Shown: positions 1 to 9,356 of the stretch, piece by piece | How positions within the stretch are numbered: the stretch's first letter is position 1 | How the letters are laid out: the number at the start of each line of letters is the position of its first letter | Assembly: GCA_029248525.1 (NCBI GenBank) | Contig: JAQWJE010000014.1 | Coordinates: 203,561 to 243,544, forward strand | Length of the DNA stretch: 39,984 nucleotides | From: Candidatus Binatia bacterium | GTDB taxonomy: Bacteria; Desulfobacterota; Binatia; UBA12015 | Direction of reading: 5' to 3' | The notes under the pieces: model-generated | What the model was told of the DNA's origin: nothing | Database searches by the model: none | The model's input: the letters and a program-made list of their open reading frames with translations, nothing else | Translations under genes and position numbers: made by a program

Positions 1-809
1 ACCGTGGCGCCCGCACGGACCAACTCTTTCGCTCGACGCTCCGAAGCCGCCCGCGTCGTCGCAAAAAGGACTTGCCCCCTGCCCTTGTGAAGCAGAGCAG
101 CAGATGGTGGCGTTCGGAGCCGACTGTCCACAATCACTCGGATCGGGTCGCGGCCTCCACGGTTTCTCGCGTTCAGGAGCGGATCATCCGCCAACACCGT
201 GCCCACCCCTACCATCACCGCATCCATTTCATTGCGCCAGTCGTGAACGAGTCGTCGCGCCGGCACACCGGTGATCCAATGAGAGGCGCCGGTGGACGCC
301 GCAATCTTCCCGTCCATCGAGGTGGCCAGCTTCAACCGGACGAACGGCAGTCCGGTTAGAATATGCTTGCGAAAAAAACGGATCTGCTTCTCGCAAGCCT
401 CCTGCTCCACTCTGCGAACAACTTCGATCCCCGCATCCGCGAGCCGGCGAAACCCTCGGCCACGGACCCGAGGGTTCGGATCGATTGCACCACCGACCAC
501 ACGCGCGATCTCAGCGGAAGCGATCGCGTCGGTGCAGGCACCCGTTCGACCGACGATATTGCAGGGTTCCAGCGTGCAATAAAGGGTCGCTCCGGCAGCC
601 TTTGAACCTGCGGATGCCAGCGCCTGAATTTCCGCATGAGCGCCTCCCGCGGGTTGCGTAAAACCTTCACCCACCACCCGGCCGCTCCGGACAACCACCG
701 CGCCCACAGCGGGGTTAGGACTGGTGCGGCCAGTTCCCTGAGTCGCCAACGCCAGAGCCCGTCGCATATAACGGGCATCTTGGTCAGCCTGAGTCCCTCG
801 GCGGTCCAT
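1..809 (-). CDS. ribD: Bifunctional riboflavin biosynthesis deaminase/reductase RibD (3' end cut by window)
   Basis: RibD converts the first riboflavin pathway pyrimidine intermediate by deamination and then side-chain reduction in the cytosol. I read this frame directly on the minus strand from ATG at 809-807; it stays open to the window edge, so about 269 residues are visible and the C-terminus is missing. The deaminase part shows the zinc signature HAEIQAL followed by the PCN segment CTLEPCN and a further Cys (GACTDA). The reductase part begins near residue 150 with VRLKLATSMDGKIA and continues through HDWRNEMDAVMVGVGTVL, both typical of RibD. The start lies 3 bases after the nrdR stop, and nrdR-ribD adjacency is common in bacteria. 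No FMN riboswitch is expected or seen, since the gene is internal to a long operon. Confidence 0.93.
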   Translation of the reverse strand, partial: MDRRGTQADQDARYMRRALALATQGTGRTSPNPAVGAVVVRSGRVVGEGFTQPAGGAHAEIQALASAGSKAAGATLYCTLEPCNIVGRTGACTDAIASAEIARVVGGAIDPNPRVRGRGFRRLADAGIEVVRRVEQEACEKQIRFFRKHILTGLPFVRLKLATSMDGKIAASTGASHWITGVPARRLVHDWRNEMDAVMVGVGTVLADDPLLNARNRGGRDPIRVIVDSRLRTPPSAALLHKGRGQVLFATTRAASERRAKELVRAGAT

Positions 810-812
810 CGT

Positions 813-1315
813 TCACTTCGCCCGTCTCTCGCGCTTCTTCTTGTTCCCCTTCTTGCCGGTCTTGCGGCGGTCTCGAAGAAGATCTTGAAGTTCGTTCATG
901 AACTCATCAATATCCTGAAATGAGCGATAGACAGAGGCGAATCGCACGTACGCCACGGTGTCCAATTTATGCAAGGCTCGCATCACAGCCTCGCCGATCA
1001 CCGAGCTGACCACTTCTTTCTCGCCCAGCTCCAACAGAGATCGCTCGATCCGATCTGCCGTCTCCTCGATTGCATCCACGCTGACAGGACGCTTCTCGCA
1101 TGCCTTGAGCAAACCCTCGCGAAGCTTGCGCCGGTCAAACTGCTCGCGACGATCGTCTTTCTTGACGATCGCCGGGAGATTCTCTTCGACCCTCTCGTAG
1201 GTCGTGAAGCGACGGCCGCAGTTTTCACATTCTCGGCGACGCCGAATCACGTCCCCGTCCTTGCCGAGCCGCGAGTCAACCACCCGGTTATTCAGGTCTC
1301 GGCAGCCCGGACACT

Positions 1316-1319
<4 letters not shown>
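813..1319 (-). CDS. nrdR: Transcriptional repressor NrdR
   Basis: NrdR is the zinc- and nucleotide-sensing repressor of ribonucleotide reductase genes. The 168-residue protein has the N-terminal zinc ribbon with cysteines 3, 6, 31 and 34 (CPGC and CENC), then the RRFTTYER segment and an ATP-cone domain at about residues 48-135 ([20 protein letters not shown], then [11 protein letters not shown]). The C-terminal tail is very basic (many Lys and Arg) and longer than in E. coli NrdR. The start is TTG at 1319-1317 and shares bases with the glyA stop (TTGA overlap), so translation is probably coupled. No ribonucleotide reductase gene is in the window, so its targets lie elsewhere. Confidence 0.95.
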
Positions 1320-2577
<1,258 letters not shown>

Positions 2578-2581
<4 letters not shown>

Positions 2582-2814
2582 GTATTTCCTTCGATATAGG
2601 TAACTACGTCCCCCACCGTACGAATCTTCTCGGCCTCCTCATCGGAGATCTCCAGATCGTATTCCTCTTCGAGGGCCATCACCAGTTCTACAATATCCAA
2701 CGAATCTGCCCCCAGATCCTCGATAAAGGATGCACCCAAGGACACTTCCTCCTCGGCGACGCCGAGCTGTTCGCAGACGATTTCCTTAACTTTGCCTTCA
2801 ATTTCAGAAGCCAT
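2578..2814 (-). CDS. acpP: Acyl carrier protein
   Basis: AcpP is the small acidic carrier of growing acyl chains in type II fatty-acid synthesis. It has 78 residues, the usual length, and the 4'-phosphopantetheine attachment serine is S38 in the GADSLDIVE motif. The ATG at 2814 has a strong purine-rich ribosome binding site (GAGGGG) five bases upstream. It lies 87 bases downstream of fabG, the largest gap inside this operon, with a small hairpin in the gap. This may allow separate control, since AcpP is needed in far larger amounts than its neighbours (inference). Confidence 0.97.
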
Positions 2815-2876
2815 ATGATCCCCTCTTTCCCCTCCGGTACCGCCAGAGAGGTTGATATTTAACGGGTTCGTCGAGG

Positions 2877-2895
2877 CGGTGCCACATCAGCACCG
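2877..2895. other. Small hairpin in the fabG-acpP gap
   Basis: A 6-bp perfect inverted repeat (CGGTGC / GCACCG) with a 7-base loop sits just after the fabG stop and about 60 bases before the acpP start. There is no T-tract, so it is not a classical terminator. It could stabilise the acpP message or mark a processing point; nothing else supports a function. Confidence 0.3.
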
Positions 2896-2901
2896 TCCTT
2901 C

Positions 2902-3663
2902 TCAAACGTACATGCCACCGTTCACGGCGAGCACCTGACCGGTAATATAACCTGCCTCGCGAGAGGCAAGGAAACCAACGACAAAAGCGACCTCTTCGGC
3001 CGAACCGAGACGTCCGGCCGGAATTCCGGTCAGATAGGCTGCGCGCACGTCATCGGACAGCGTTTCGGTCATTTCCGTGTCAATCATGCCCGGAGCAATC
3101 GAATTGACGGTGATTCCGCGCTGCGCGAGCTCGAGAGCAAGCGAACGCGTCATCCCCTCGAGGCCCGCCTTCGTAGAAGCATACGCCACCTGGCCGGGGT
3201 TCCCCATCGATGCCACGACCGAACTCAGGTTGATGATGCGACCGTAGCGAGCCCGCACCATGCTGCGCGCCGCGGCGCGCGCGCAATGAAAAGCGCCGCC
3301 CAGATTCACCTTGACGATGCGATCCCAGTCGTCGGGCTTGTAGCGCAAGATCAGCCCGTCGATCGCAAGGCCGGCATTGTTCACCAGAATATCGAGTGAG
3401 CCTCTGGATTTTGCAAAGGCACGGACCCGTTCCGAGGCTGCTTCAGGGTCGGAGACATCAAACCCCAAGAGCTCACCGCTTCCTCCGAGCGAAGTCACCT
3501 CCGCCAAGGTAGAGGCAGCGGCTTCTTCGTTGGAGACGAAGTTGATGCCCACATAAGCGCCCTGACGTGCGAGATGCAGAGCGATTGCACGACCGATTCC
3601 ACGCGAGGCCCCGGTAACCAATGCCGATTGCCCCGCCAGCGAGTGTTTCCCGGTTTCATCCAT
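2902..3663 (-). CDS. fabG: 3-oxoacyl-[acyl-carrier-protein] reductase
   Basis: FabG performs the NADPH-dependent reduction of 3-oxoacyl-ACP. The 253-residue SDR protein has the dinucleotide motif GASRGIG at residues 18-24, NNAG at 95-98 and the catalytic tetrad N120, S148, Y161 and K165 (YASTKAG), with the S-to-Y spacing of 13 seen in classical FabG. It ends with the family C-terminus ITGQVLAVNGGMYV. The ATG at 3663 overlaps the end of fabD by eight bases, so the two are probably translationally coupled. Its place between fabD and acpP fits FabG rather than one of the many other SDR enzymes. Confidence 0.95.
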   Translation of the reverse strand: MDETGKHSLAGQSALVTGASRGIGRAIALHLARQGAYVGINFVSNEEAAASTLAEVTSLGGSGELLGFDVSDPEAASERVRAFAKSRGSLDILVNNAGLAIDGLILRYKPDDWDRIVKVNLGGAFHCARAAARSMVRARYGRIINLSSVVASMGNPGQVAYASTKAGLEGMTRSLALELAQRGITVNSIAPGMIDTEMTETLSDDVRAAYLTGIPAGRLGSAEEVAFVVGFLASREAGYITGQVLAVNGGMYV

Positions 3664-4612
3664 CGGTCATTTTCCGTTCTCTTTTTGCAAGGAGATCACG
3701 AATCCCGTCGGTGGTACTTGTCGGCGTGCAAGAGTAGCCCCTCGCGATCCTTCGCATCAAACCCGAGAGAACCCGCCCCGGGCCGACCTCGATCGCCGCT
3801 GAAGCTTGATGGCTCACATTTGTGGCGCATTCCTCCCAACGCACCGGTGAGGTCACTTGCTCCGCCAAAAGTTCCGGCCACATGCTCGGGTCGAGTATAT
3901 TCTCTGCTGTCACATTGGCAACAACCGGCACCTGCATCGACCGAAAGGAAATCGCCGCAAGAACCTCTTCCAGTCGGTCGCGTGCAGGTTGCATCAGGGG
4001 ACTATGAAAGGGCTGGCTCACCTTCAGACGAGTCGCCCGGTGCTTTGCCGCACGGGCCGCGATCTCCAAGCGGTCCAAGGCGTCAACGTGGCCCGCCACA
4101 ACAACCTGACCTCCGCCGTTCCAATTCGCCGCACCGACGAAACTTTCCGGTCCATTGGTGGCCTCGGAACAAAGCTGTCGCACGATCGATGGCTCGGCGC
4201 CGAGCAGTGCGGTCATCCCGCCACATCCCCGAGGCACGGCCTCCCTCATGAACAAACCTCGCTGACGAACAGCGCGTAAGGCATCCGGCAAATCAAGTGC
4301 ACCCGAGATCACCAGTGCCGACCACTCACCCAGGCTATGACCCGCAGCCAGCGACGGCTTGATGCCCCCCTCCGACTCCAGGGTCCGCGCGATCGCCACA
4401 GACATCGCCAAAAGTGCCGGCTGAGCATTCTCGGTCTGCATCAGATCATCGGCGGGCCCCGCCGCGCACAATCCCGAGAGCGAAAAGCCCAGAACATCGT
4501 CCGCTTCCGCAAAAACTTCGCGGGCCTGGACGAACTCGGCAATCAAATCGGTGCCCATCCCAACCTGCTGGGCCCCCTGACCGGGGCACAGGAATGCGAT
4601 CGTTTCAGCCAT
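3656..4612 (-). CDS. fabD: Malonyl-CoA:ACP transacylase
   Basis: FabD loads malonyl groups from CoA onto ACP. The 318-residue protein starts MAETIAFLCPGQGAQ, where PGQGAQ is the family N-terminal signature. The nucleophile is S93 in GHSLGE (91-96), an arginine sits at R118 and the catalytic histidine is H203 in QPFHSP. I chose ATG 4612-4610 because GGAGG lies six bases upstream. An in-frame ATG at 4618 directly abuts that site, and a longer open frame reaching 4846 has no family similarity before this point. The start lies inside plsX by eight bases. Confidence 0.95.
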   Translation of the reverse strand: MAETIAFLCPGQGAQQVGMGTDLIAEFVQAREVFAEADDVLGFSLSGLCAAGPADDLMQTENAQPALLAMSVAIARTLESEGGIKPSLAAGHSLGEWSALVISGALDLPDALRAVRQRGLFMREAVPRGCGGMTALLGAEPSIVRQLCSEATNGPESFVGAANWNGGGQVVVAGHVDALDRLEIAARAAKHRATRLKVSQPFHSPLMQPARDRLEEVLAAISFRSMQVPVVANVTAENILDPSMWPELLAEQVTSPVRWEECATNVSHQASAAIEVGPGRVLSGLMRRIARGYSCTPTSTTDGIRDLLAKRERKMTDG

Positions 4613-5756
4613 TATCATCCTCCTTGCGCACGAGGGCTTCCGCCGTTGCGGCTTCGGGGGGATCCGGGTCCTCGTTTCGAGAGGAGCCCCGGAGTCGATT
4701 GCGAAGCGATTGCCACAGCTTTCGGGTTCGCGTCTCCGGAACCTCGGCGGGATCGCCCCCCGACATCTCGATGAACCTCTCCATACTTTGTGCGATTTGC
4801 AACGGAACCTCGCGCTCGGCAAGTTGCTGGGCCAGAACAATCGCATTCTTCACGGCCGCTGCATCCGAGGAGCCATGCGCTTTCACCAACGTCCCCTGAA
4901 GCCCCAACAGGAGCGCTCCTCCAGTCTCTCCGGGATCTACCGCGCGACGAATCTTCAGGATCGATCGCCGCACCAGGAGGTAGGCCAGACGCCCACGAAG
5001 CCCCGACCGAAATGTCTCGGAGAGGTTGCCGCCCAGAAATTTGCCGAAGCCCTCGAGACTCTTGAGCGCGATGTTGCCCGCAAAACCATCACACACCACC
5101 ACATCCGCCTTGTCGTGACAAAGTTCGTTCGCCTCGATCGCTCCCACAATATTCAGCGGGAGCTGAGAGACCAGAGGCAAGGCTCGCCTGACGCGCAGGT
5201 CTCCTTTACTTTCCTCCGACCCGTTCGAGAGAAGGGCAACCTTCGGAGCCTGTTGCCCCTGCATGGCTCGCACGTAGGCATCACCCATAACGGCGAACTG
5301 CGCCAGATGGACCGGCTTGGTGTCGACGTTGGCGCCTGCGTCCAACAATACCGTGTACCCTTTGGCTCGGGGAATCTGGACAGCAATCGCCGGTCGTTCC
5401 ACACCCACCACGCAGCCCAGCAAATGACGTCCCAGCACCATTCCCGCGCCAGTATTGCCGGCATAGACGCAGGCTTGAGCCTTGCCGTCCTTCACGGCGG
5501 CTACCGCCGCGCGCAGGGAGGTTTCCGGACGACGAAGGGCCTCGGTCGGCGAGTCCTCCATTTCGATTTGTCCGGAGGCGTGGCAGATTTCGATATCAAG
5601 GCCGGCGACATCGTGATCCCGGAGCGCCGTTTCGAGCTGGTGACGATCCCCACAGAGAAGCACGCCAGCCTGAAGTTCTCGGGCGGCCCTGACCGCACCG
5701 GCCACCAGAGCAGCAGGTGCGTGATCCCCGCCCATGGCATCGACCGCAACGCGCAT
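4605..5756 (-). CDS. plsX: Phosphate acyltransferase PlsX
   Basis: PlsX makes acyl-phosphate from acyl-ACP, the acyl donor for PlsY in phospholipid synthesis; it is a peripheral membrane enzyme. The protein begins MRVAVDAMGGDHAP, the family signature, and contains ACVYAGNTGAGMVLG and CDGFAGNIALKSLEGFGKF typical of PlsX. At 383 residues it is about 40 longer than usual, because of a charged, probably disordered C-terminal tail (after about residue 340) rich in Arg, Glu and Asp. It follows rpmF by 31 bases and overlaps fabD, the classic rpmF-plsX-fab arrangement. Confidence 0.96.
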   Translation of the reverse strand: MRVAVDAMGGDHAPAALVAGAVRAARELQAGVLLCGDRHQLETALRDHDVAGLDIEICHASGQIEMEDSPTEALRRPETSLRAAVAAVKDGKAQACVYAGNTGAGMVLGRHLLGCVVGVERPAIAVQIPRAKGYTVLLDAGANVDTKPVHLAQFAVMGDAYVRAMQGQQAPKVALLSNGSEESKGDLRVRRALPLVSQLPLNIVGAIEANELCHDKADVVVCDGFAGNIALKSLEGFGKFLGGNLSETFRSGLRGRLAYLLVRRSILKIRRAVDPGETGGALLLGLQGTLVKAHGSSDAAAVKNAIVLAQQLAEREVPLQIAQSMERFIEMSGGDPAEVPETRTRKLWQSLRNRLRGSSRNEDPDPPEAATAEALVRKEDDNG

Positions 5757-5787
5757 TTAATCCCGCCAGCCTCGCGGGAGGTTCAGA

Positions 5788-5970
5788 CTAATCGTCCCGG
5801 GCTTCTGCGGCCTGGCGACCACGATAAGCGCCGCAGGAACCACAGGCCCGGTGGCGCTGCTTGGGCTCGCCGCACTGGGAGCACGCAACAAAATTCGGTG
5901 CCGTCAGCGCATCGTGCGCGCGTCTCATATTCTTTTTCCGGACCGAGGTCCGTCTCTTCGGGACAGCCAT
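5788..5970 (-). CDS. rpmF: 50S ribosomal protein L32
   Basis: This 60-residue protein starts MAVPKRRTSVRKKNMRRAH, the unmistakable L32 N-terminus. It carries a CxxC-x9-CxxC zinc-ribbon (CSQCGEP and CGSCGAYRG), so this is the zinc-binding form. The ATG at 5970 has a good ribosome binding site (AGGAGAAGAAC). It sits between yceD and plsX, as in E. coli and many other bacteria. Confidence 0.97.
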   Translation of the reverse strand: MAVPKRRTSVRKKNMRRAHDALTAPNFVACSQCGEPKQRHRACGSCGAYRGRQAAEARDD

Positions 5971-6027
5971 GTTCTTCTCCTGGAGGCTTCCGCACTAGTG
6001 CGGGATCACTCAACCTCCTGATTATAT

Positions 6028-6603
6028 TTACTTTTCCTGATCAGCGTCCGGTTCAACCGCTTCGACGGCACCAGCTTTGACTTTGAAGTTCTTTAGCACC
6101 GCAAAACGTGGATCGGCAGGCTCAGAAGTGCATCTACAGGTTTCTGTGTTGAGATTCGAGCCACAATTAACACAGAGACCGCCGCAACTCTCCTTGCAGA
6201 GAAGGCGGCTGGGCAATTGAAGCATCAGTTGCTCCACACACAACGGCTCGAAATCGAGTTCTTCGCCCCCATAATGGCCCAGAGCCACATCATCGGCCCC
6301 GAGATCCGTGCCTTTTTCCTCGGGAATCGGCTCGGGCATCAAAACTGTCTGAAAATCGAAGCTGGCCTCGATCGGTACGTTGACCAGACAGCGAGCACAA
6401 TCCGCGACCACCTCACCCTGGATATTGCCCGAGAGAAAAATATCTTCCGTTGCCCTGTAAACAGTGACTGATGCCTTCAGACCCTCAGGACACCGGTATT
6501 CGGCAGGAATCGCCGTCTCGAGTAACTCCGAGATTCGCTCGGCGGTAATCGAGAAGGCGCATTCGCGCGTTTCCTCCGTAATTTCGTCCAATGGCAACTT
6601 CAT
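6028..6603 (-). CDS. yceD: DUF177 (YceD) family protein
   Basis: YceD/DUF177 proteins are encoded next to rpmF in most bacteria and are linked to 23S rRNA maturation or ribosome assembly in some. The 191-residue protein has the CARCLVNVP segment near residue 90. A C-terminal cysteine cluster (C-K-E-S-C-G-G-L-C-V-N-C at about 140-151, plus a later CRC) probably binds zinc, as in many bacterial DUF177 proteins. It lies 57 bases upstream of rpmF and 39 bases after lpxD. The exact biochemical role is not settled for the family. Confidence 0.88.
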   Translation of the reverse strand: MKLPLDEITEETRECAFSITAERISELLETAIPAEYRCPEGLKASVTVYRATEDIFLSGNIQGEVVADCARCLVNVPIEASFDFQTVLMPEPIPEEKGTDLGADDVALGHYGGEELDFEPLCVEQLMLQLPSRLLCKESCGGLCVNCGSNLNTETCRCTSEPADPRFAVLKNFKVKAGAVEAVEPDADQEK

Positions 6604-6642
6604 GACCGTGTCCGGTGCTTTGTAGTGGTTGGCCAGCCGAAT

Positions 6643-7653
6643 TCAACGATCTGCCCCCGCACGTTCCAGACGAAGCACCCTTTTGAGCAAATCCGGGAGG
6701 CGCCGCAGCGCTGCCTCCTCTCGGCGCCAACGGCCAGCTTCACGGTGCGGAAACCCCGAAACCGTAGCCCCGGGGGGCACGTCGTTCACAATCCCGGTGC
6801 GACCCGCAACCCGCGCATCATTCCCGACGACCAAATGCCCCGCAGCCCCGGTTTGGCCCCCCATCTGCACCCGATCCCCGACAGTGGTGCTTCCCGCGAG
6901 GCCGGTTTGCGAGGCCAACAAGGCCTCCGCTCCGATCTGGCATCCATGTGCGATCATCACCAGATTATCGAGCTTCGCTCCTGACCTGATCCGAGTCACC
7001 CCGATTGTCGCCCGGTCGATCGTTGTATTCGCCCCGATATCCACATCATCGCCAATTTCCAGACGACCAATCTGCGGCATCTTGTGAACACCACCACCCG
7101 GCAAGGGTATGTTCCCAAAACCTTCGCTGCCCAGAATAGCGCCGCTCAACACCGTCACCCGATCCCCTATACTGGTGTTTTCCCGAACCACCGCGTTCGC
7201 ATGCGCGACAAAATCGTCGCCGATGACAGCGCCCGGGTAGATGCACGCCCCCGGATGCAGAATAGCCCGGGCACCGATCTGCGCCCCGCACCCCACACTG
7301 ACATGAGCACCAATCCGCGCATCCGCGCCAATCGACGCCTCCGGGTGCACGCTCGCGGTGGGGTCTGTTCCCGGCGTACCGCCCGGCCCGGGCTTGAAGA
7401 GCTCCAAAGCCATCGCAAATCCGAAATAGGCATCATCCACCCGCAGGACAGCACATCCGGGACCGGGAACATCCCGCCCCAGAATCACCGCTCCCGCGCG
7501 CGTCGACTCCAGCTTTTCCAGATATCGAGGATTGGACAGAAACGACAGATCGCGCGCGGTCGCCTCCTCGAGAGGCTGGATCGAATCGATCTCCAGGTCA
7601 GCCTTCCCTTCGAGGGTCGCGTTCAAGGATCCGGCAATATCTGCGAGTTTCAT
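6643..7653 (-). CDS. lpxD: UDP-3-O-acylglucosamine N-acyltransferase LpxD
   Basis: LpxD adds the second acyl chain during lipid A synthesis, using acyl-ACP. The 336-residue protein has the N-terminal uridine-binding domain ([16 protein letters not shown], then [13 protein letters not shown]) and a left-handed beta-helix of hexapeptide repeats at about residues 95-290. Catalytic H is conserved in [14 protein letters not shown] placed the start at ATG 7653 because family similarity begins there; an in-frame ATG at 7695 adds 14 residues with no similarity. The usual lpxA, fabZ and bamA neighbours are absent: here lpxD leads into yceD-rpmF-plsX-fab, perhaps so that acyl-ACP supply and lipid A synthesis share expression (inference). 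Confidence 0.95.
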   Translation of the reverse strand: MKLADIAGSLNATLEGKADLEIDSIQPLEEATARDLSFLSNPRYLEKLESTRAGAVILGRDVPGPGCAVLRVDDAYFGFAMALELFKPGPGGTPGTDPTASVHPEASIGADARIGAHVSVGCGAQIGARAILHPGACIYPGAVIGDDFVAHANAVVRENTSIGDRVTVLSGAILGSEGFGNIPLPGGGVHKMPQIGRLEIGDDVDIGANTTIDRATIGVTRIRSGAKLDNLVMIAHGCQIGAEALLASQTGLAGSTTVGDRVQMGGQTGAAGHLVVGNDARVAGRTGIVNDVPPGATVSGFPHREAGRWRREEAALRRLPDLLKRVLRLERAGADR

Positions 7654-7776
7654 AGCTTCAGGCTTTATCAGGAGTCCCTGCGAGGCGGAATCCATTGCCC
7701 GAGACTTTCCGCGGAGGATTTACCCACAAGATCGTGGTGAATTGCGTTTTGGACAGCCTGTCGGTAGAAATTTCTC

Positions 7777-8022
7777 GTGCAAGGAATCTCGAGAAAGAAA
7801 GGTATCGCCCTAATTTGGGCCCTGACCGTCATGGCGTCAGCCTGCGCTGCACCGGTCCGAATTCCGCCATCCCGACCGCTGCCCGAAGTGCGCTTCATAG
7901 CCCCCGGGGACCCCGCGGCCGTAATCGCCCTTTCGGCCGACGACGAGATCAATCTGCAGCAACGGGACCGACTCCTGCGGGACAGGATTCGGACACTGGA
8001 AGGCCTCCTCCAGTCGGAGTAG
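7777..8022 (+). CDS. Small putative lipoprotein
   Basis: This 81-residue frame starts at GTG 7777. It has a short basic N-terminus, a hydrophobic stretch ([14 protein letters not shown]) and a Cys at about residue 23 that could be lipidated, although the residues before it (A-S-A) are not an ideal lipobox. A proline-rich segment follows ([11 protein letters not shown]), then a charged C-terminal helix ([20 protein letters not shown]). The layout resembles small outer-membrane lipoproteins such as o-spanins, but I do not recognise the family. It lies 28 bases before hisI in the same direction. The start lacks a clear ribosome binding site, so it may be wrong or the frame may be non-coding. Confidence 0.5.
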   Translation: MQGISRKKGIALIWALTVMASACAAPVRIPPSRPLPEVRFIAPGDPAAVIALSADDEINLQQRDRLLRDRIRTLEGLLQSE

Positions 8023-8050
8023 CCCGACCTGGACGGAGCGAAATCACGGA

Positions 8051-8425
8051 ATGGAATCTCCCGATTGGAGCAAGGGCCTTGTGCCCGCGGTGGCACAGGA
8101 CGCTGACACCGGAGATGTCTTGATGCTGGCCTATATGAACGAGGACAGCTGGAACGAGACGCTGCGCACCGGACGAGCATGCTACTGGAGTCGATCGCGA
8201 AAGAAACTCTGGCGCAAGGGCGAAGAGTCCGGGCACCATCAGGATATCCAGGAGATTCGCATCGACTGCGACAGAGACACGATTGTCCTGAAAGTCCTCC
8301 AGCATGGTGCGGCCTGTCACGTCGGTTATCGAAGCTGTTTTTACCGCAAGCTCGAAAATGGCGTGTGGCAGATCTGTGAAACCAAAATCTTTGACCCCGA
8401 CAGCGTTTACGAGAAGAGCAAATGA
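8051..8425 (+). CDS. hisI: Phosphoribosyl-AMP cyclohydrolase
   Basis: HisI opens the adenine ring of PR-AMP, the third step of histidine synthesis. The 124-residue stand-alone protein (no HisE fusion) carries the family motifs [21 protein letters not shown] (zinc and substrate site), DCDRD (magnesium site) and [15 protein letters not shown] with the other zinc cysteines. The final ATGA overlaps the start of hisG by four bases, so the pair is translationally coupled. Confidence 0.96.
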   Translation: MESPDWSKGLVPAVAQDADTGDVLMLAYMNEDSWNETLRTGRACYWSRSRKKLWRKGEESGHHQDIQEIRIDCDRDTIVLKVLQHGAACHVGYRSCFYRKLENGVWQICETKIFDPDSVYEKSK

Positions 8426-9324
8426 CCAAAGAAATAGAACCGCTGCGGTTGGGCATCCCCAAGGGCAGTCTGGAAAAAATGACCGTCGACCTCTTCGCCC
8501 GTGCCGGGTGGGGAATCCAGACGAGCTCGCGAAGCTACTTTCCTTCGATTGACGATCCCGCCATACGCTGCTCGCTTATGCGTCCGCAGGAAATGTCTCG
8601 GTACATCGAGAACGGGACCCTCGACGCGGGCATTACAGGGCAGGACTGGATCACGGAAAATCAGTCCGATGTCGAGAAGGTCGCTGACCTCGTCTACTCG
8701 AAAGTCAGCTTGCAGGGCACGCGCTGGGTTCTGGTCGTCAAGGAGGACTCCGCTATCACAAAACCCGAAGATCTGGCGGGCAAGCGAATCTCGACAGAGC
8801 TGATCGGGGTCACCAAGCGATTCTTCGCCGACCGCAAGATCGAAGTCGATGTCGAGTTCTCGTGGGGTGCCACCGAAGCCAAGGTAGCCGAGGGCCTGGT
8901 CGATGCGATCGTGGATGTCACCGAAACCGGATCCACACTGCGCGCAAACAACCTGCGCATCGTGTCGGAACTCATCCCTTCCAACCCGGTCCTCGTCGCG
9001 AACAAAAAGGCCTGGGCTGATCCGGGTCGCCGACGGAAGATCGAGCAAATCGCCATGCTCCTGCGCGGAGCGCTGGAAGCTCAGGGCAAAGTAGGCGTCA
9101 AACTGAACGTCAAGGATAGCGGGCTCGAGGAGGTCATTGCCCTATTGCCGAGCTTGACGGCGCCTACCGTCGCCAGCCTTGCCCAGACGGAAAAACTCCA
9201 CGGTGACAAGTGGTACGCTGTTGAGACAGTAATCGCTGAAGCGACCGTGCGGGACCTGATCCCGCAACTGCTGGATGCCGGCGCAACCGGGATCCTCGAG
9301 TACCCGATCAACAAATTGATTTAG
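8422..9324 (+). CDS. hisG: ATP phosphoribosyltransferase, long form
   Basis: HisG joins ATP and PRPP to commit carbon to histidine synthesis. The 300-residue length and the C-terminal segment after about residue 220 ([20 protein letters not shown] to [14 protein letters not shown]) mark the long form, which has its own ACT-like domain for histidine feedback and needs no HisZ. The N-terminal half shows the PRTase-type core with GITGQDWI and [18 protein letters not shown] (PRPP loop). It overlaps hisI by four bases. Other his genes are not nearby, so the pathway is scattered, with a possible hisN near 27.5-28.3 kb. Confidence 0.96.
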   Translation: MTKEIEPLRLGIPKGSLEKMTVDLFARAGWGIQTSSRSYFPSIDDPAIRCSLMRPQEMSRYIENGTLDAGITGQDWITENQSDVEKVADLVYSKVSLQGTRWVLVVKEDSAITKPEDLAGKRISTELIGVTKRFFADRKIEVDVEFSWGATEAKVAEGLVDAIVDVTETGSTLRANNLRIVSELIPSNPVLVANKKAWADPGRRRKIEQIAMLLRGALEAQGKVGVKLNVKDSGLEEVIALLPSLTAPTVASLAQTEKLHGDKWYAVETVIAEATVRDLIPQLLDAGATGILEYPINKLI

Positions 9325-9325
9325 G

Positions 9326-9345
9326 TCGCCTCGCATTTGAGGCGA
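9326..9345. terminator. Hairpin between converging hisG and beta-helix gene
   Basis: A perfect 7-bp inverted repeat (TCGCCTC / GAGGCGA) with a 6-base loop begins two bases after the hisG stop and ends 11 bases before the stop of the converging gene. There is a short A-run on one side but no clear T-tract, so it may act as a weak bidirectional terminator or an RNA-stabilising end. Confidence 0.45.
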
Positions 9346-9356
9346 AAAGATCGGCG

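Noticed and set aside
4710..6080. Plus-strand open frame of 456 codons opposite plsX and rpmF
   Set aside because: The minus-strand genes are unmistakable and explain the region.
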